Made by a program: the position numbers and the translations under genes
Part shown: piece after piece, positions 1 to 7,320 of the stretch
Numbering within the stretch: position 1 is the stretch's first letter
Layout: each line of letters opens with the position of its first letter
Origin: an uncultured Clostridia bacterium
GTDB lineage: Bacteria > Bacillota > Clostridia > Oscillospirales > Ruminococcaceae
Reading direction: 5' to 3'
NCBI GenBank assembly: GCA_947385505.1
Contig: CANDLP010000016.1
Coordinates: 1 to 14,737, forward strand
Length of the DNA: 14,737 nucleotides
The notes under the pieces: generated by a model
Seen by the model: the letters and a program-made list of their open reading frames with translations, nothing else
Databases searched by the model: none
Told to the model about the DNA's origin: nothing

Positions 1-45
1 CCACGTCCGTGCACACTCTTTCCCTACACGACGCTCTTCCGATCT
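1..45 (+). other. Illumina sequencing-adapter contamination (not genomic)
   Basis: Bases 13-45 match the 33-nt Illumina TruSeq read-1 adapter exactly, from ACACTCTTTCC to CTTCCGATCT. Genomic sequence therefore starts at about base 46. The 12 bases before it could be an 8-nt i5 index (GTCCGTGC) preceded by the CAC that ends the P5 stem, but three bases are too few to prove that. The adapter shows that position 1 is an untrimmed contig end rather than an internal cut. Confidence 0.97.
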
Positions 46-245
46 GCCCCTTTTTGTTTATTATGTCGGCTCTCAAAGCGCTGACAAGGATGTCAACGCC
101 CGAAGCGGCGGCTTCGCCCGCTTCTTTGCCGGTATAGATCCCTCACTTCGTGGGACTTTGTCCCACACCCTACTCCTTTTTGGATCCCAAAAAGGAAGCG
201 AAAAAGGAATCACGCGGCTTCGCCGTTTTTCTCTTTTTTTACAAC
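46..245 (+). repeat. GC-rich hairpin repeat, left copy (expanded form)
   Basis: This is a non-coding dispersed repeat whose shorter second copy lies at 14585-14677. The shared parts, in the same order and orientation, are a head at 46-72 (about 27 bp, containing TTTATTATGTC), a palindromic core at 97-118 (contains GAAGCGGCGGCTTCGCC), and a tail at 214-243 (GCGGCTTCGCCG, then a T-rich run and TTACA). Between core and tail this copy has about 95 extra bases with two perfect hairpins: a 7-bp stem at 150-156/160-166 with loop TTT, and a 10-bp stem at 174-183/187-196 with loop ATC. It starts directly after the adapter and lies just downstream of the permease gene. It could act as a transcript-end structure, but its family looks like a REP- or MITE-type repeat. 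Confidence 0.75.
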
Positions 246-261
246 CACTTATCCTGTACTA

Positions 262-1203
262 TCATCTCACCAATCCGTTAATCAAATCAAATATCCACAT
301 CACAAGCGGCAAAGTTCCCGCCGAAAGCACAGTTGAAACGGCAAATAACTCGCCCGCATAAAGGCTGTCCTTATTAAAGCTTATGGCAAACATCGTACAG
401 ATAGTTGCTGCGGGACAAGCCGCCGCGGCAACCGTCACACCCATAACCATCCCGTCAAAGGGCAGCAGCAAAAACAGAAGTATTGTCAAAACCGGGATAA
501 CAGCAAGTCTCAACGCGCTGATATAATAAACCTTAACTTTTTTCAGCGCGCCTAACAGATTTGTTTGAGCAATTGTAACTCCTGCCACCAGCATACCTAA
601 CGGCGTGGTCATTGAGCCGGCGTAATCCAGAGTTTGTTTAATCACATCGGGAAGCGTTATCTGTAAGAAAAACAATACTGCTCCCACAACTATTCCTATA
701 AGCGCGGGGCTGGTCAGCGCCTTAAGAGTTTGTTTAAGTCCTGCTTCTCCTTTTATCATCACAAGACCGTGAGTCCAAACCGCTATATTGAATAAGGCAT
801 AAAAGGCGGTAAGGTAAAATACTCCCTCTTCTCCGTAAAGACCGTTGATAAGGGGAATACCCATAAAAGCGCAGTTGCTGTATATAGCGGAAAATCGTTC
901 TATTGCCAGCTTTCCGCTGCCGTCCTCATTGTATTTTTTTCCTTTCGGAAGGCAAATATAGCCCATTATCACCGCAAAAACTATCGCTATTGCCCCCAAA
1001 AGCGCGGCATATCCGAGTCTTTGAAGCCGCTCGCTGTTCAGCTCCTGCTGAAACGAGGCAACAAGCAAAGCGGGGGTAGCTACTTTAAGGGCAATATCGG
1101 AAATACCCTTGTTTGTTTCATTATTTATTATTTTTGTTTTCTGACATACTATGCCCACACCCATGAGCAGAGCCATTATAATAATCCGCGAGATAATTTC
1201 CAT
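262..1203 (-). CDS. AEC-family (auxin efflux carrier-like) permease
   Basis: This 313-residue integral membrane protein fits the AEC transporter family (PF03547), whose bacterial members move organic acids such as malate or malonate. It has about ten hydrophobic segments in two halves around a charged central loop (residues 85-103). Family signatures are visible: the NCAFMGIPLINGLYG stretch at 110-124 in the first half, a Pro-containing MTTPLGMLVAGVTIAQ segment at 198-213, and APALL/ACPAA-like small-residue patches. Length is typical. The start ATG overlaps the TGA stop of the upstream kinase by one base (TGATG), and no strong ribosome site precedes it, so translation is probably coupled to the kinase. 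The substrate cannot be read from the sequence. Family is fairly certain, function is generic. Confidence 0.88.
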   Translation of the reverse strand: MEIISRIIIMALLMGVGIVCQKTKIINNETNKGISDIALKVATPALLVASFQQELNSERLQRLGYAALLGAIAIVFAVIMGYICLPKGKKYNEDGSGKLAIERFSAIYSNCAFMGIPLINGLYGEEGVFYLTAFYALFNIAVWTHGLVMIKGEAGLKQTLKALTSPALIGIVVGAVLFFLQITLPDVIKQTLDYAGSMTTPLGMLVAGVTIAQTNLLGALKKVKVYYISALRLAVIPVLTILLFLLLPFDGMVMGVTVAAAACPAATICTMFAISFNKDSLYAGELFAVSTVLSAGTLPLVMWIFDLINGLVR

Positions 1204-1976
1204 CAGTCGTAATCTACCACGTCAAGCCAACTCAGCATTACCGCTTTTTCACTTTCCGAAATATTTTTCTCCCCCAAGCCGCAGGCCGCTATAAGCGGGA
1301 GCCACTCATAAACATACTGTCTGTCACAGCCCGATTTACGGCAAAACAGGGTTATGTAATTCTCCGCAAGCTCGGTTGAAATAAGCGTAAGCTTAAGATA
1401 AGTCTTAGCCACGTCCGCTCCCGCGTTTCCTCTTGAAGCCGCCACCCAGTCCAATACCGCCACGTTGTCCATTCCGTCGATCACCACGTTTTCGGGACCG
1501 AAATTTCCGTGGCACAGCTTGCTATGCTTGGGCATTGAAGCAAGCCTTGTTTCAAGCTCGTATCTTTTGATATCGTCGATAAAGGGGAGCTTTTTTATTT
1601 CTCTGCTTATCTTATGTTTAAGCTTGACTATATCCCCCACTACGCGGGAATTTATATTAAGCTGGGTGTCCAGCATAATATTAAGATAATAATCCTTTTT
1701 AGCGGGATTTTCATCCATCAGTTCCTGTACGGTCTGCCCCTCTATGTATTCGGAAAGAATCGCCAAACGGTCGTCTATCCTCTCCACACCGTAAATTTGC
1801 GGTACCCTGATACCCTGCTCCTCCGCTTTTGTCTGAAGCATAGCCTCATAGAATATCTGGGTATGGGAAAAAGATTTGTCAAAAAGCTTGTAAGCTACTC
1901 CGTCCCATTCTATCACCTCTATTTTTGAGGTATGGGAGATTGTTTCGCCGTTTTTGCGTAAATCCTGATATTTCAT
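1203..1976 (-). CDS. APH-fold (aminoglycoside phosphotransferase-like) kinase with altered catalytic motif
   Basis: A 257-residue cytosolic protein of the APH/choline-kinase fold (PF01636 type). K30 in the VAYKLF strand and E44 fit the ATP-binding Lys/Glu pair. A hinge-like ILSEYIEG lies at 73-80. The Brenner motif is LCHGNFGPENV (154-164) and the metal-binding Asp is in VLDW (D176), followed by the helical ADVAKTYL. The family normally has HGD in the loop; here the Asp is Asn158 (codon AAT at 1503-1505), removing the expected catalytic base while N163 and D176 remain. A strong AAAGGAG ribosome site lies 5 bp before the ATG. It is the first gene of a pair with the AEC permease, to which it is coupled by a 1-bp overlap. 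Substrate unknown; aminoglycoside resistance is not implied. Confidence 0.82.
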   Translation of the reverse strand: MKYQDLRKNGETISHTSKIEVIEWDGVAYKLFDKSFSHTQIFYEAMLQTKAEEQGIRVPQIYGVERIDDRLAILSEYIEGQTVQELMDENPAKKDYYLNIMLDTQLNINSRVVGDIVKLKHKISREIKKLPFIDDIKRYELETRLASMPKHSKLCHGNFGPENVVIDGMDNVAVLDWVAASRGNAGADVAKTYLKLTLISTELAENYITLFCRKSGCDRQYVYEWLPLIAACGLGEKNISESEKAVMLSWLDVVDYD

Positions 1977-2015
1977 ATATACTCCTTTCTCGCTGTAACA
2001 AAAATAAACAGGCGG

Positions 2016-2043
2016 TGAAGCCTCAAATGCTTTTTTGGCTTCA
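2016..2043 (-). terminator. Hairpin between PopT gene and kinase gene, possible terminator
   Basis: A perfect 7-bp stem (TGAAGCC at 2016-2022 with GGCTTCA at 2037-2043) encloses a 14-base loop. Read on the minus strand it is followed by CCGCC and a T-rich stretch (TGTTTATTTTTG), as expected for a weak intrinsic terminator after the PopT gene. It lies only about 40 bp before the kinase start, so it could instead be an attenuator-like leader structure. The rest of this 182-bp gap has only a weak promoter-like pair on the minus strand (TTGTGG at 2134-2139, 17 bp, TATAGA at 2111-2116). Confidence 0.4.
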
Positions 2044-2158
2044 TTTTCACTGCAAAAATGAATGCAGGGGCTTCTGAGTGTGCAAAGTCACGACGCCGCT
2101 CAATAAACTGTCTATAAATTCGGCGCATAGAATCCACAACTTCATACTTCGGGTTTCC

Positions 2159-3292
2159 TCACTCCTCGGCCTTGGTATTTCTGCCCACAAAAAACGAAAC
2201 AGCGCCGCCGATAAGAAGAACAAACACTCCTATAAGCGTATCAACGTTAAATCCAAATCCGTCGGGAAGTATGGCATACAATGAACCTGCGCACAATCCC
2301 AAAATTGCGCTGAAAACTATAAGCCGATGCTTTTTCAGCAGCATTCTTATCAGCTTTGCGCCGAATATCAGCCCCAGAAGCACACCTATTGCAGTGGGAA
2401 TAAGTACGGCAAAGTTAAATTCCTTTACCGCGTTTATAACCGTTGCGTATGTGCCTAAAAGCACCATTATAAAGGAACCGCTGACCCCCGGAATTATCAT
2501 GGCAACCGCCGCCGCTAAAGAAGCGAGCATTATTGTGGCAATAAACAATGGGGTTACAGTATAGCTGTATTTCGGAATCAGTGTAAAAGCGCTTTCCGTC
2601 GACCGAAGTTCAAAGCTTACCGATTCGCCGGGCTTTATTTCACCGTTTTCAATCGGTGCGATTATACGGTCGCCGGATTTGCCGAAAATCTTATCGGCAA
2701 GACCCTGCTTTATATCCGCTTTAACGTTTCCCGATTCCACCGCCCAATCGGTTATACCGCTTACATTATCATAGTCCCATTCGTGTTCAATCCACCATTC
2801 GGCAACGGTCTGGCTGCTGTTATTGGTAAGTGTCACTTTATAAACATAAGGATCGCCTGTTTCCTTCACCATTACCGGCGCCGGATCGGCTGAGTTGTTT
2901 TCAAGCACCGCCAGCCCGATGACCAAGGCAAGCGCCGCCAAAAAAGGTACGGCGCAGACGGGTTTAAACTTTTCGTTAACCGTCGCGTTTCTTATTATAA
3001 GAGGTATGCTTCCCAAAATCAGCCCGATAAAAAACATATAAGTCTCTGTGGGGAACTTTTCAAAAAACCAAGTTATGATATTTGAAAAACCGACTATTCC
3101 CAAAGCGGCGCCGATTGCAAAAAATATAAGGAATTTTATATTTTTCTTAATTTCTTTAAAGTCCAGAGCCAAAGCGCCGCAAACCTTATCATAGCAGCCG
3201 AATGCCACCAGCATGGTACCGCCGCTGACTCCGGGAATTACGTTTGCTATTCCGAACACCGCACCGTAAAATATCCCAAGAAGATTTTTCAT
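2159..3292 (-). CDS. DUF368/PopT polyprenyl-phosphate transporter with inserted beta-rich domain
   Basis: A 377-residue membrane protein of the DUF368 family, members of which (PopT) return undecaprenyl phosphate across the cytoplasmic membrane for reuse in envelope synthesis. The two inverted repeats are plain: each carries a PGVSG motif (residues 20-24 and 268-272) flanked by hydrophobic helices. Family members are usually about 270-300 residues. The excess here is one block at about 131-248, hydrophilic and rich in Trp/Tyr/Ser/Thr, between the two repeats. The Lys/Arg-rich loop at 101-110 should be cytoplasmic, which places the insert outside the cell. The insert resembles a CBM2-like beta-sandwich (VTLTNNSS, paired Trp, then EIKPGESVSFEL). 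A GAAAGGA ribosome site 8 bp upstream supports the start. It follows the metallophosphoesterase gene by about 60 bp, probably co-transcribed. Confidence 0.88.
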   Translation of the reverse strand: MKNLLGIFYGAVFGIANVIPGVSGGTMLVAFGCYDKVCGALALDFKEIKKNIKFLIFFAIGAALGIVGFSNIITWFFEKFPTETYMFFIGLILGSIPLIIRNATVNEKFKPVCAVPFLAALALVIGLAVLENNSADPAPVMVKETGDPYVYKVTLTNNSSQTVAEWWIEHEWDYDNVSGITDWAVESGNVKADIKQGLADKIFGKSGDRIIAPIENGEIKPGESVSFELRSTESAFTLIPKYSYTVTPLFIATIMLASLAAAVAMIIPGVSGSFIMVLLGTYATVINAVKEFNFAVLIPTAIGVLLGLIFGAKLIRMLLKKHRLIVFSAILGLCAGSLYAILPDGFGFNVDTLIGVFVLLIGGAVSFFVGRNTKAEE

Positions 3293-3353
3293 TGTGTTTT
3301 CCTTTCGTTCTTGTTCTATGCCGTATATTATTTGTTTTTCTATTTTTATGCCG

Positions 3354-4181
3354 TCAGGTTCGGTATAATGTTACGGAAACCAATTGAAAACAATTATTGA
3401 CCCTCGGTATTATCACTTGATTGCCCAAGCCGCGGCTTACTGTCATTTTTGTGTTTTTCCGTGTGAAAACGCCCTCGGTGTAACGGGGAAAAAAGCCCTG
3501 CCCGGGGGAATACACGCCTTGATGTGTAAAAGGGATCCTGAACTGTCCTCCGTGGGCATGTCCGCAAAAAGCCAAGGAAACGCCGCAGTCGGAATAAATC
3601 CCGAATCTTTCGGGACGGTGGGAAAGAAGCAGGGTAAATGATTCGTTTTGTATCAGTGTTTTTAACGCCTGAGCCTGATCAAGCTCGCCGCTGCAAAGAT
3701 CGGAGAGTCCGATCACCGTAATTTTTTCGCCTTCTTTTTCAATATAAGTTTTTTCATCGTCTAAAACCTTAACGCCGCACCGAATAAGAGTCGGTCTTAT
3801 TTCACTAAGATATCGTCCCGTTCTTATTTCATGGTTACCGTTAACATAATAGCATGGCGCTGTTTTCACTGCGCCTTTTACTAAATCGAGGGCATTTTTC
3901 GTTTGTTCGGAATCAATAAGGTCTCCAGTAATTACTATAATGTGCGGATTTTCGGCTTTTATGGCTTTGAGCAGTATTTGCTGGTTTTCGCCGAAAACGT
4001 TGTTGTGAAGATCGGAAATTTGTACTATTCGGAAGCCGTTAAAAGGGAGCGGAAGATTATTGTGGAATATGTTATAATGAACGGTTTCCAAACGAAGGTT
4101 GTCGTATATCAGAAGCGGAACGAGAATGCCGGCTGCTATGGCTAAAGCAGTTACAATAGGGAGCGCTTTGTTTTTTGTCAT
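3354..4181 (-). CDS. Membrane-anchored calcineurin-like metallophosphoesterase (YkuE/YaeI type)
   Basis: A 275-residue metallophosphoesterase (PF00149) with all dinuclear-metal motifs: ISDLH (D57, H59), TGDLID (D87), GNHE (N116, H117, E118), LLSH (H188) and GHAHGGQ (H208, H210). Residues 6-25 are one hydrophobic segment after a Lys-rich start, so the catalytic domain is probably tethered outside the membrane. YkuE/YaeI-like members act on phosphate esters, often lipid or envelope linked; the substrate here is unknown. An in-frame ATG exists at 4262 but has no ribosome site and would put 27 hydrophilic residues before the membrane segment. The ATG at 4181 has AAAAGGA about 13 bp upstream and is preferred. 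It is the first gene of a pair with the PopT transporter, with a promoter candidate at 4307-4335. Confidence 0.88.
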   Translation of the reverse strand: MTKNKALPIVTALAIAAGILVPLLIYDNLRLETVHYNIFHNNLPLPFNGFRIVQISDLHNNVFGENQQILLKAIKAENPHIIVITGDLIDSEQTKNALDLVKGAVKTAPCYYVNGNHEIRTGRYLSEIRPTLIRCGVKVLDDEKTYIEKEGEKITVIGLSDLCSGELDQAQALKTLIQNESFTLLLSHRPERFGIYSDCGVSLAFCGHAHGGQFRIPFTHQGVYSPGQGFFPRYTEGVFTRKNTKMTVSRGLGNQVIIPRVNNCFQLVSVTLYRT

Positions 4182-4306
4182 TTTATATTTGAATTCCTTT
4201 TTTGATAGAGATGTGCATAATACAAATTTTACAGCGACTTGTGTACATGAGGTTTGTGACATTTATATAGGAAAATTTGCCGAAAAAACGCGTGCGATAT
4301 AATATG

Positions 4307-4335
4307 AACATATGATCTTGATGTGACTGTGTCAA
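4307..4335 (-). promoter_or_regulatory. Putative sigma-A promoter for the phosphoesterase-PopT pair
   Basis: On the minus strand a perfect TTGACA -35 box (plus-strand 4330-4335) is followed, after exactly 17 bp, by TATGTT (4307-4312), a 4/6 match to the -10 consensus. Transcription would begin near 4300, giving a leader of about 120 nt before the preferred start at 4181. Confidence 0.5.
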
Positions 4336-4392
4336 TACCGAAAACAGATAAATCACAGCGCTGAAATCACTAAACCGATTTTATTAAAACCT

Positions 4393-4416
4393 AAACAGCG
4401 GCTTTGCCGCCTGTTT
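4393..4416 (-). terminator. Probable terminator of the P-type ATPase homologue
   Basis: GCGGC (4398-4402) pairs with GCCGC (4406-4410) around a TTT loop, and AAACA/TGTTT extends the stem across a one-base bulge. It lies 11 bp beyond the ATPase stop codon. On the minus strand the stem is followed by AGGTTTTAATAAAA, an imperfect T-tract. The GCGGCTTTGCCGC core resembles the hairpin of the repeats at both contig ends. Confidence 0.55.
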
Positions 4417-4427
4417 AATTTTTAAAA

Positions 4428-6881
4428 TTATTTAAATGAGTTAAACTTTTTTACAAATTCCGCCCAAAACGTGAAAATGAAAGTTACAATAAGGGCGATA
4501 AACAGCACCAGAACATTCGGCGCCGCAAACCCGAACGCATTATTCAGATAAGGTACATATATTATAACCAAAGAGCAAAGAAAAATCATACCCGCCTGAA
4601 ATGCTCCCGAAAAACCGTGCTTCTCCTTCACCGAAGCAAAAAACGTATTTTTTCGCGAAGACAAAGTAAAGCCCTCCAGCATAATGCCCGTAGTCATCAT
4701 CATAAGGAAAATAGAGCGGTGCGCCTCCGCCTCAAGATTTAAAGTAAACAGATAAAACAGCACCATGGACATCGCCAAGGTAGTCCCCAAAATAAGCGCC
4801 TTCGGATAAAATGTGCTGTTTACAACGCCCCTTCCGATAAAACCGCTTGCGGTAAAGTCCGCCTTTATGTCGAAAGTATTACCCATAAACATCGACGCGG
4901 CCATGGGAAAAATTACCGCCGACAGCAATACCGCCAAAACAGGAGTAAAGACCGCCGTCCCCCCCGTTGCCATTACAACCGCCGCAAACAAAGCCAAAGC
5001 AAAGTGCGACGCCAAAAGAAGAGCCAAAGCGCTTTTAAGGTTCCTGTGAATCTGCCGGCTTTCCTTTACCGCTTCTGCTATGGCAAGCAAATTGTCATCG
5101 CTCATAAGCATATCGCAGCTTTCCGACGCAGCGGGCGAAGCGGTGCTGTTGACGGAAATCCCCACGTCGGATTCCTCAAGTATTACCGTATCATCCGTTT
5201 CAGTGGCTACAACCGCCACTATTTCTCCCTTTGACTTAAGGAGATTCACCACTTTTATCCGCTGTTCCGGCGTAATCTTGGCAAAAATTCCCACGTCCTC
5301 AACATCGGGTTCAAAATCCAGCTCGGAGCCGAGAATAGTTTTTGTGCTTTGGAGCCCTATCTGCTTTCCTATGGCGGCAGCCGTTTCCTTTCCGTCTCCC
5401 GTCATCATTATTACCTTTACGCCCGATTTAACACAGGATTTAACCGCATAGGGCACCGTATCGCGGGTGGTGTTTTCCAGCGCAATTAGTCCTATGTACT
5501 CATATCTTACCTCAGACAGCCTTTCGGGAGCCGCCTGTCCTTCAGGGAGCACTGTAAATGCCGCCGCCAGAACCTGATGTCCCTGTTTGGCGAAAGCTTG
5601 CCTTTTTTGCTGAATATAGTGAAGCTCGTTGGGGTCCACCGTACATAAGGCTAATATTTCTTCGGGACTGCCTTTAATGCAGAGCAGCCTTTGTCCGTTT
5701 ATGTGCCAAAGGTTTCCCGCCATTTTATTGCTTTCGGAAAAAGCATAAGCGGCTTCCCTTTCATTATCGAAAAGCGTCTTGATATCCGTCCCGCTGAAGG
5801 TGGAATACAAAAGAATCGCCTTTTCGGCGGGAGCAGTGGGCGCGGGATCGCAGGCCAACACGCATACATTGTTGAATAGCTTGCGTTCGTCGGTGAAAAT
5901 ATCCGCTACTTCCATATGATTTTTGGTAATTGTACCGGATTTTTCCACCAAAACACAGGTGATGGCGCTAAGCTCCTCCATAGCGGCTATATTTTTTACA
6001 AGAGCGTGTTTGCGGTTAAGTCTGCCGGCTCCGTTAAGATAAAACAGCCTTACCAGTTTATCCGCCTGTGAAGGAATAAAGCACATACCCACCGATATTG
6101 CGGGCAAGGCAATCTGCACAAGAACGTCGGTCAGTGTTTTTATTTCCTCCGCCCTGAGAAAACAGAGAAGCGCCGCTACTATCGTTTCAAGAAGCCCCAT
6201 TATCAATATAACGGAGATGGGAAGCTTTATTTTATTCTCAAAATGTGAGGCTGTATGTGTCTCTTCCCGTTTGACTGCCGCGTCCTCACCCGTTGCAAAT
6301 ACCCTTGCCACAAGGCTGCCTGTCATTACAACAGTGTTTTTATAGACGCAGGTGGATTTGGGAAGCGTGCGGCTGCTGTCCGCACCTGTTTTTTTTGTTA
6401 CAGGGGTGGAGTCGCCGGTAAACACAGATTCGTTTACCGTCAGCTCCTCCGTTTCCAGAAGATGGGCGTCGGCAGGGACTCTCTCTCCGCCTTGAAGCAC
6501 TATAATATCGTCCGGCACCAGATATTCTTTTCGTACCAAAACCAATTCCCCGTCCCTAACCGCACGGAATTTCATACCGCCCAGTTTTTTCAGAGTAGTC
6601 TCCTTTTCATACAGCTTCATCTGCCAGATAACATCGCCGACGGTAAGCATAACGGTAAGCAAGAGCATTACCGCTCCCATAACGTATTGCCCCGCCAGAA
6701 ACAACAGCACTACCGAAATGATCCAGACAAAGAAGCGGGGACAAAGCATGGCTTTTTTTAAGCTGTACGCACTGCTGTCCGCCCCGGGATCCTCGTTAAA
6801 GCCGTACATCGAAAGCCGTTTTTCCGCTTCCTCAGAGGTAAGCCCTTTATATTCCGATTTAAAATTAAGGATTTGTGACAT
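4428..6881 (-). CDS. P2-like P-type ATPase homologue lacking catalytic motifs (probable pseudo-ATPase)
   Basis: An 817-residue protein with full P-type ATPase architecture: N-terminal cation-ATPase domain (GLTSEEAEKRL, 13-23), about ten membrane helices, actuator domain, P and N domains. Yet the hallmark residues are changed. The actuator TGES is TGDS (155-158). PEGLP of helix M4 is PSQAD (270-274). The phosphorylation motif DKTGT is EKSGT, with Glu313 in place of the phosphorylated Asp. DPPR is NTTR (470-473). The hinge GDGxND is replaced by TETDDTV (560-566). M6 lacks the usual NxxTD ion site. Nucleotide-domain features FSESNKM (381-387) and KGSPE (403-407), and MTGDG (493-497), remain. The frame is open throughout, so this is not simple decay. 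The start at 6881 has GGAAAGG 8 bp upstream; a GTG at 6947 has none. Ion transport by the normal cycle is unlikely; role unknown. Confidence 0.85.
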   Translation of the reverse strand: MSQILNFKSEYKGLTSEEAEKRLSMYGFNEDPGADSSAYSLKKAMLCPRFFVWIISVVLLFLAGQYVMGAVMLLLTVMLTVGDVIWQMKLYEKETTLKKLGGMKFRAVRDGELVLVRKEYLVPDDIIVLQGGERVPADAHLLETEELTVNESVFTGDSTPVTKKTGADSSRTLPKSTCVYKNTVVMTGSLVARVFATGEDAAVKREETHTASHFENKIKLPISVILIMGLLETIVAALLCFLRAEEIKTLTDVLVQIALPAISVGMCFIPSQADKLVRLFYLNGAGRLNRKHALVKNIAAMEELSAITCVLVEKSGTITKNHMEVADIFTDERKLFNNVCVLACDPAPTAPAEKAILLYSTFSGTDIKTLFDNEREAAYAFSESNKMAGNLWHINGQRLLCIKGSPEEILALCTVDPNELHYIQQKRQAFAKQGHQVLAAAFTVLPEGQAAPERLSEVRYEYIGLIALENTTRDTVPYAVKSCVKSGVKVIMMTGDGKETAAAIGKQIGLQSTKTILGSELDFEPDVEDVGIFAKITPEQRIKVVNLLKSKGEIVAVVATETDDTVILEESDVGISVNSTASPAASESCDMLMSDDNLLAIAEAVKESRQIHRNLKSALALLLASHFALALFAAVVMATGGTAVFTPVLAVLLSAVIFPMAASMFMGNTFDIKADFTASGFIGRGVVNSTFYPKALILGTTLAMSMVLFYLFTLNLEAEAHRSIFLMMMTTGIMLEGFTLSSRKNTFFASVKEKHGFSGAFQAGMIFLCSLVIIYVPYLNNAFGFAAPNVLVLFIALIVTFIFTFWAEFVKKFNSFK

Positions 6882-7072
6882 TGTATGTACCTTTCCGTAA
6901 ATCAACGCGTATTTTTCCACAACTGCCGCCAAAATTTCACAGGACACGGTGCAGAAATACTATCTATATAATAATGGTATACGCGCTTTGGATATATCTT
7001 CTTATATTATTGCACATTTTTGAAAAAAAATCAAGGGGAAAACTGTAATTTATCAGGGAAACAGCAAACGGC

Positions 7073-7168
7073 ATTTATTGTATTAGGGCGTATATGAAAA
7101 CAAAGCAATTTAGTACAATTTCGCTAAATGCGGTTTTTCAAATAGCCCCTAATCAAAAAATAATAAAT
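7073..7168. repeat. Imperfect inverted repeat around an inner hairpin
   Basis: The left arm has ATTTATT (7073-7079), then ATTAGGG (7082-7088). The right arm has their complements, CCCTAAT (7147-7153) and AATAAAT (7162-7168), with different spacing between the blocks. Inside, GCAATTTAG and CTAAATGC can pair with one bulged base. The arrangement could be a small MITE remnant or a structured leader RNA. In AT-rich DNA the ATTTATT arm alone means little; the ATTAGGG/CCCTAAT pair is the more specific part. Confidence 0.35.
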
Positions 7169-7320
7169 CACAATATTTTCAAGTAAACCAAAGTTTATAT
7201 GCGTTTATAAGATGATATAAAAAAATTAAAATAACGCTATTTATTTTTTTGGTATTTTTTACCGATTTTAATCATATATTTGATATGTAAAGCAGTAATT
7301 ATGTACAAGCAAATTTCTAC

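Noticed and set aside
97..245. A CRISPR array or rRNA/tRNA fragment in the GC-rich repeat.
   Set aside because: No regular repeat-spacer alternation and no cloverleaf or rRNA-like conserved sequence; the structure is a set of simple hairpins.
158..361. A 67-residue plus-strand open frame over the left repeat and the permease 3' end.
   Set aside because: Covers repeat hairpins and antisense permease sequence; no ribosome site or recognisable domain.
1973..2128. A 51-codon minus-strand open frame ending in ATGA overlap with the kinase start.
   Set aside because: No ribosome site before its ATG, strongly basic low-information product, and it runs through the 2016-2043 hairpin; more likely non-coding.
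4298..4303. A perfect TATAAT on the plus strand.
   Set aside because: The best upstream partner (TTGCCG) is only 15 bp away and no plus-strand gene follows.
4428..6881. Frameshift or pseudogene explanation for the missing ATPase motifs.
   Set aside because: The changed motifs are in-frame substitutions flanked by well-aligned sequence; there is no stop or frame change over 2.4 kb.
6882..6947. A longer GTG start for the ATPase homologue.
   Set aside because: No ribosome site before the GTG; the ATG at 6881 has GGAAAGG 8 bp upstream and starts directly before the conserved N-terminal domain.
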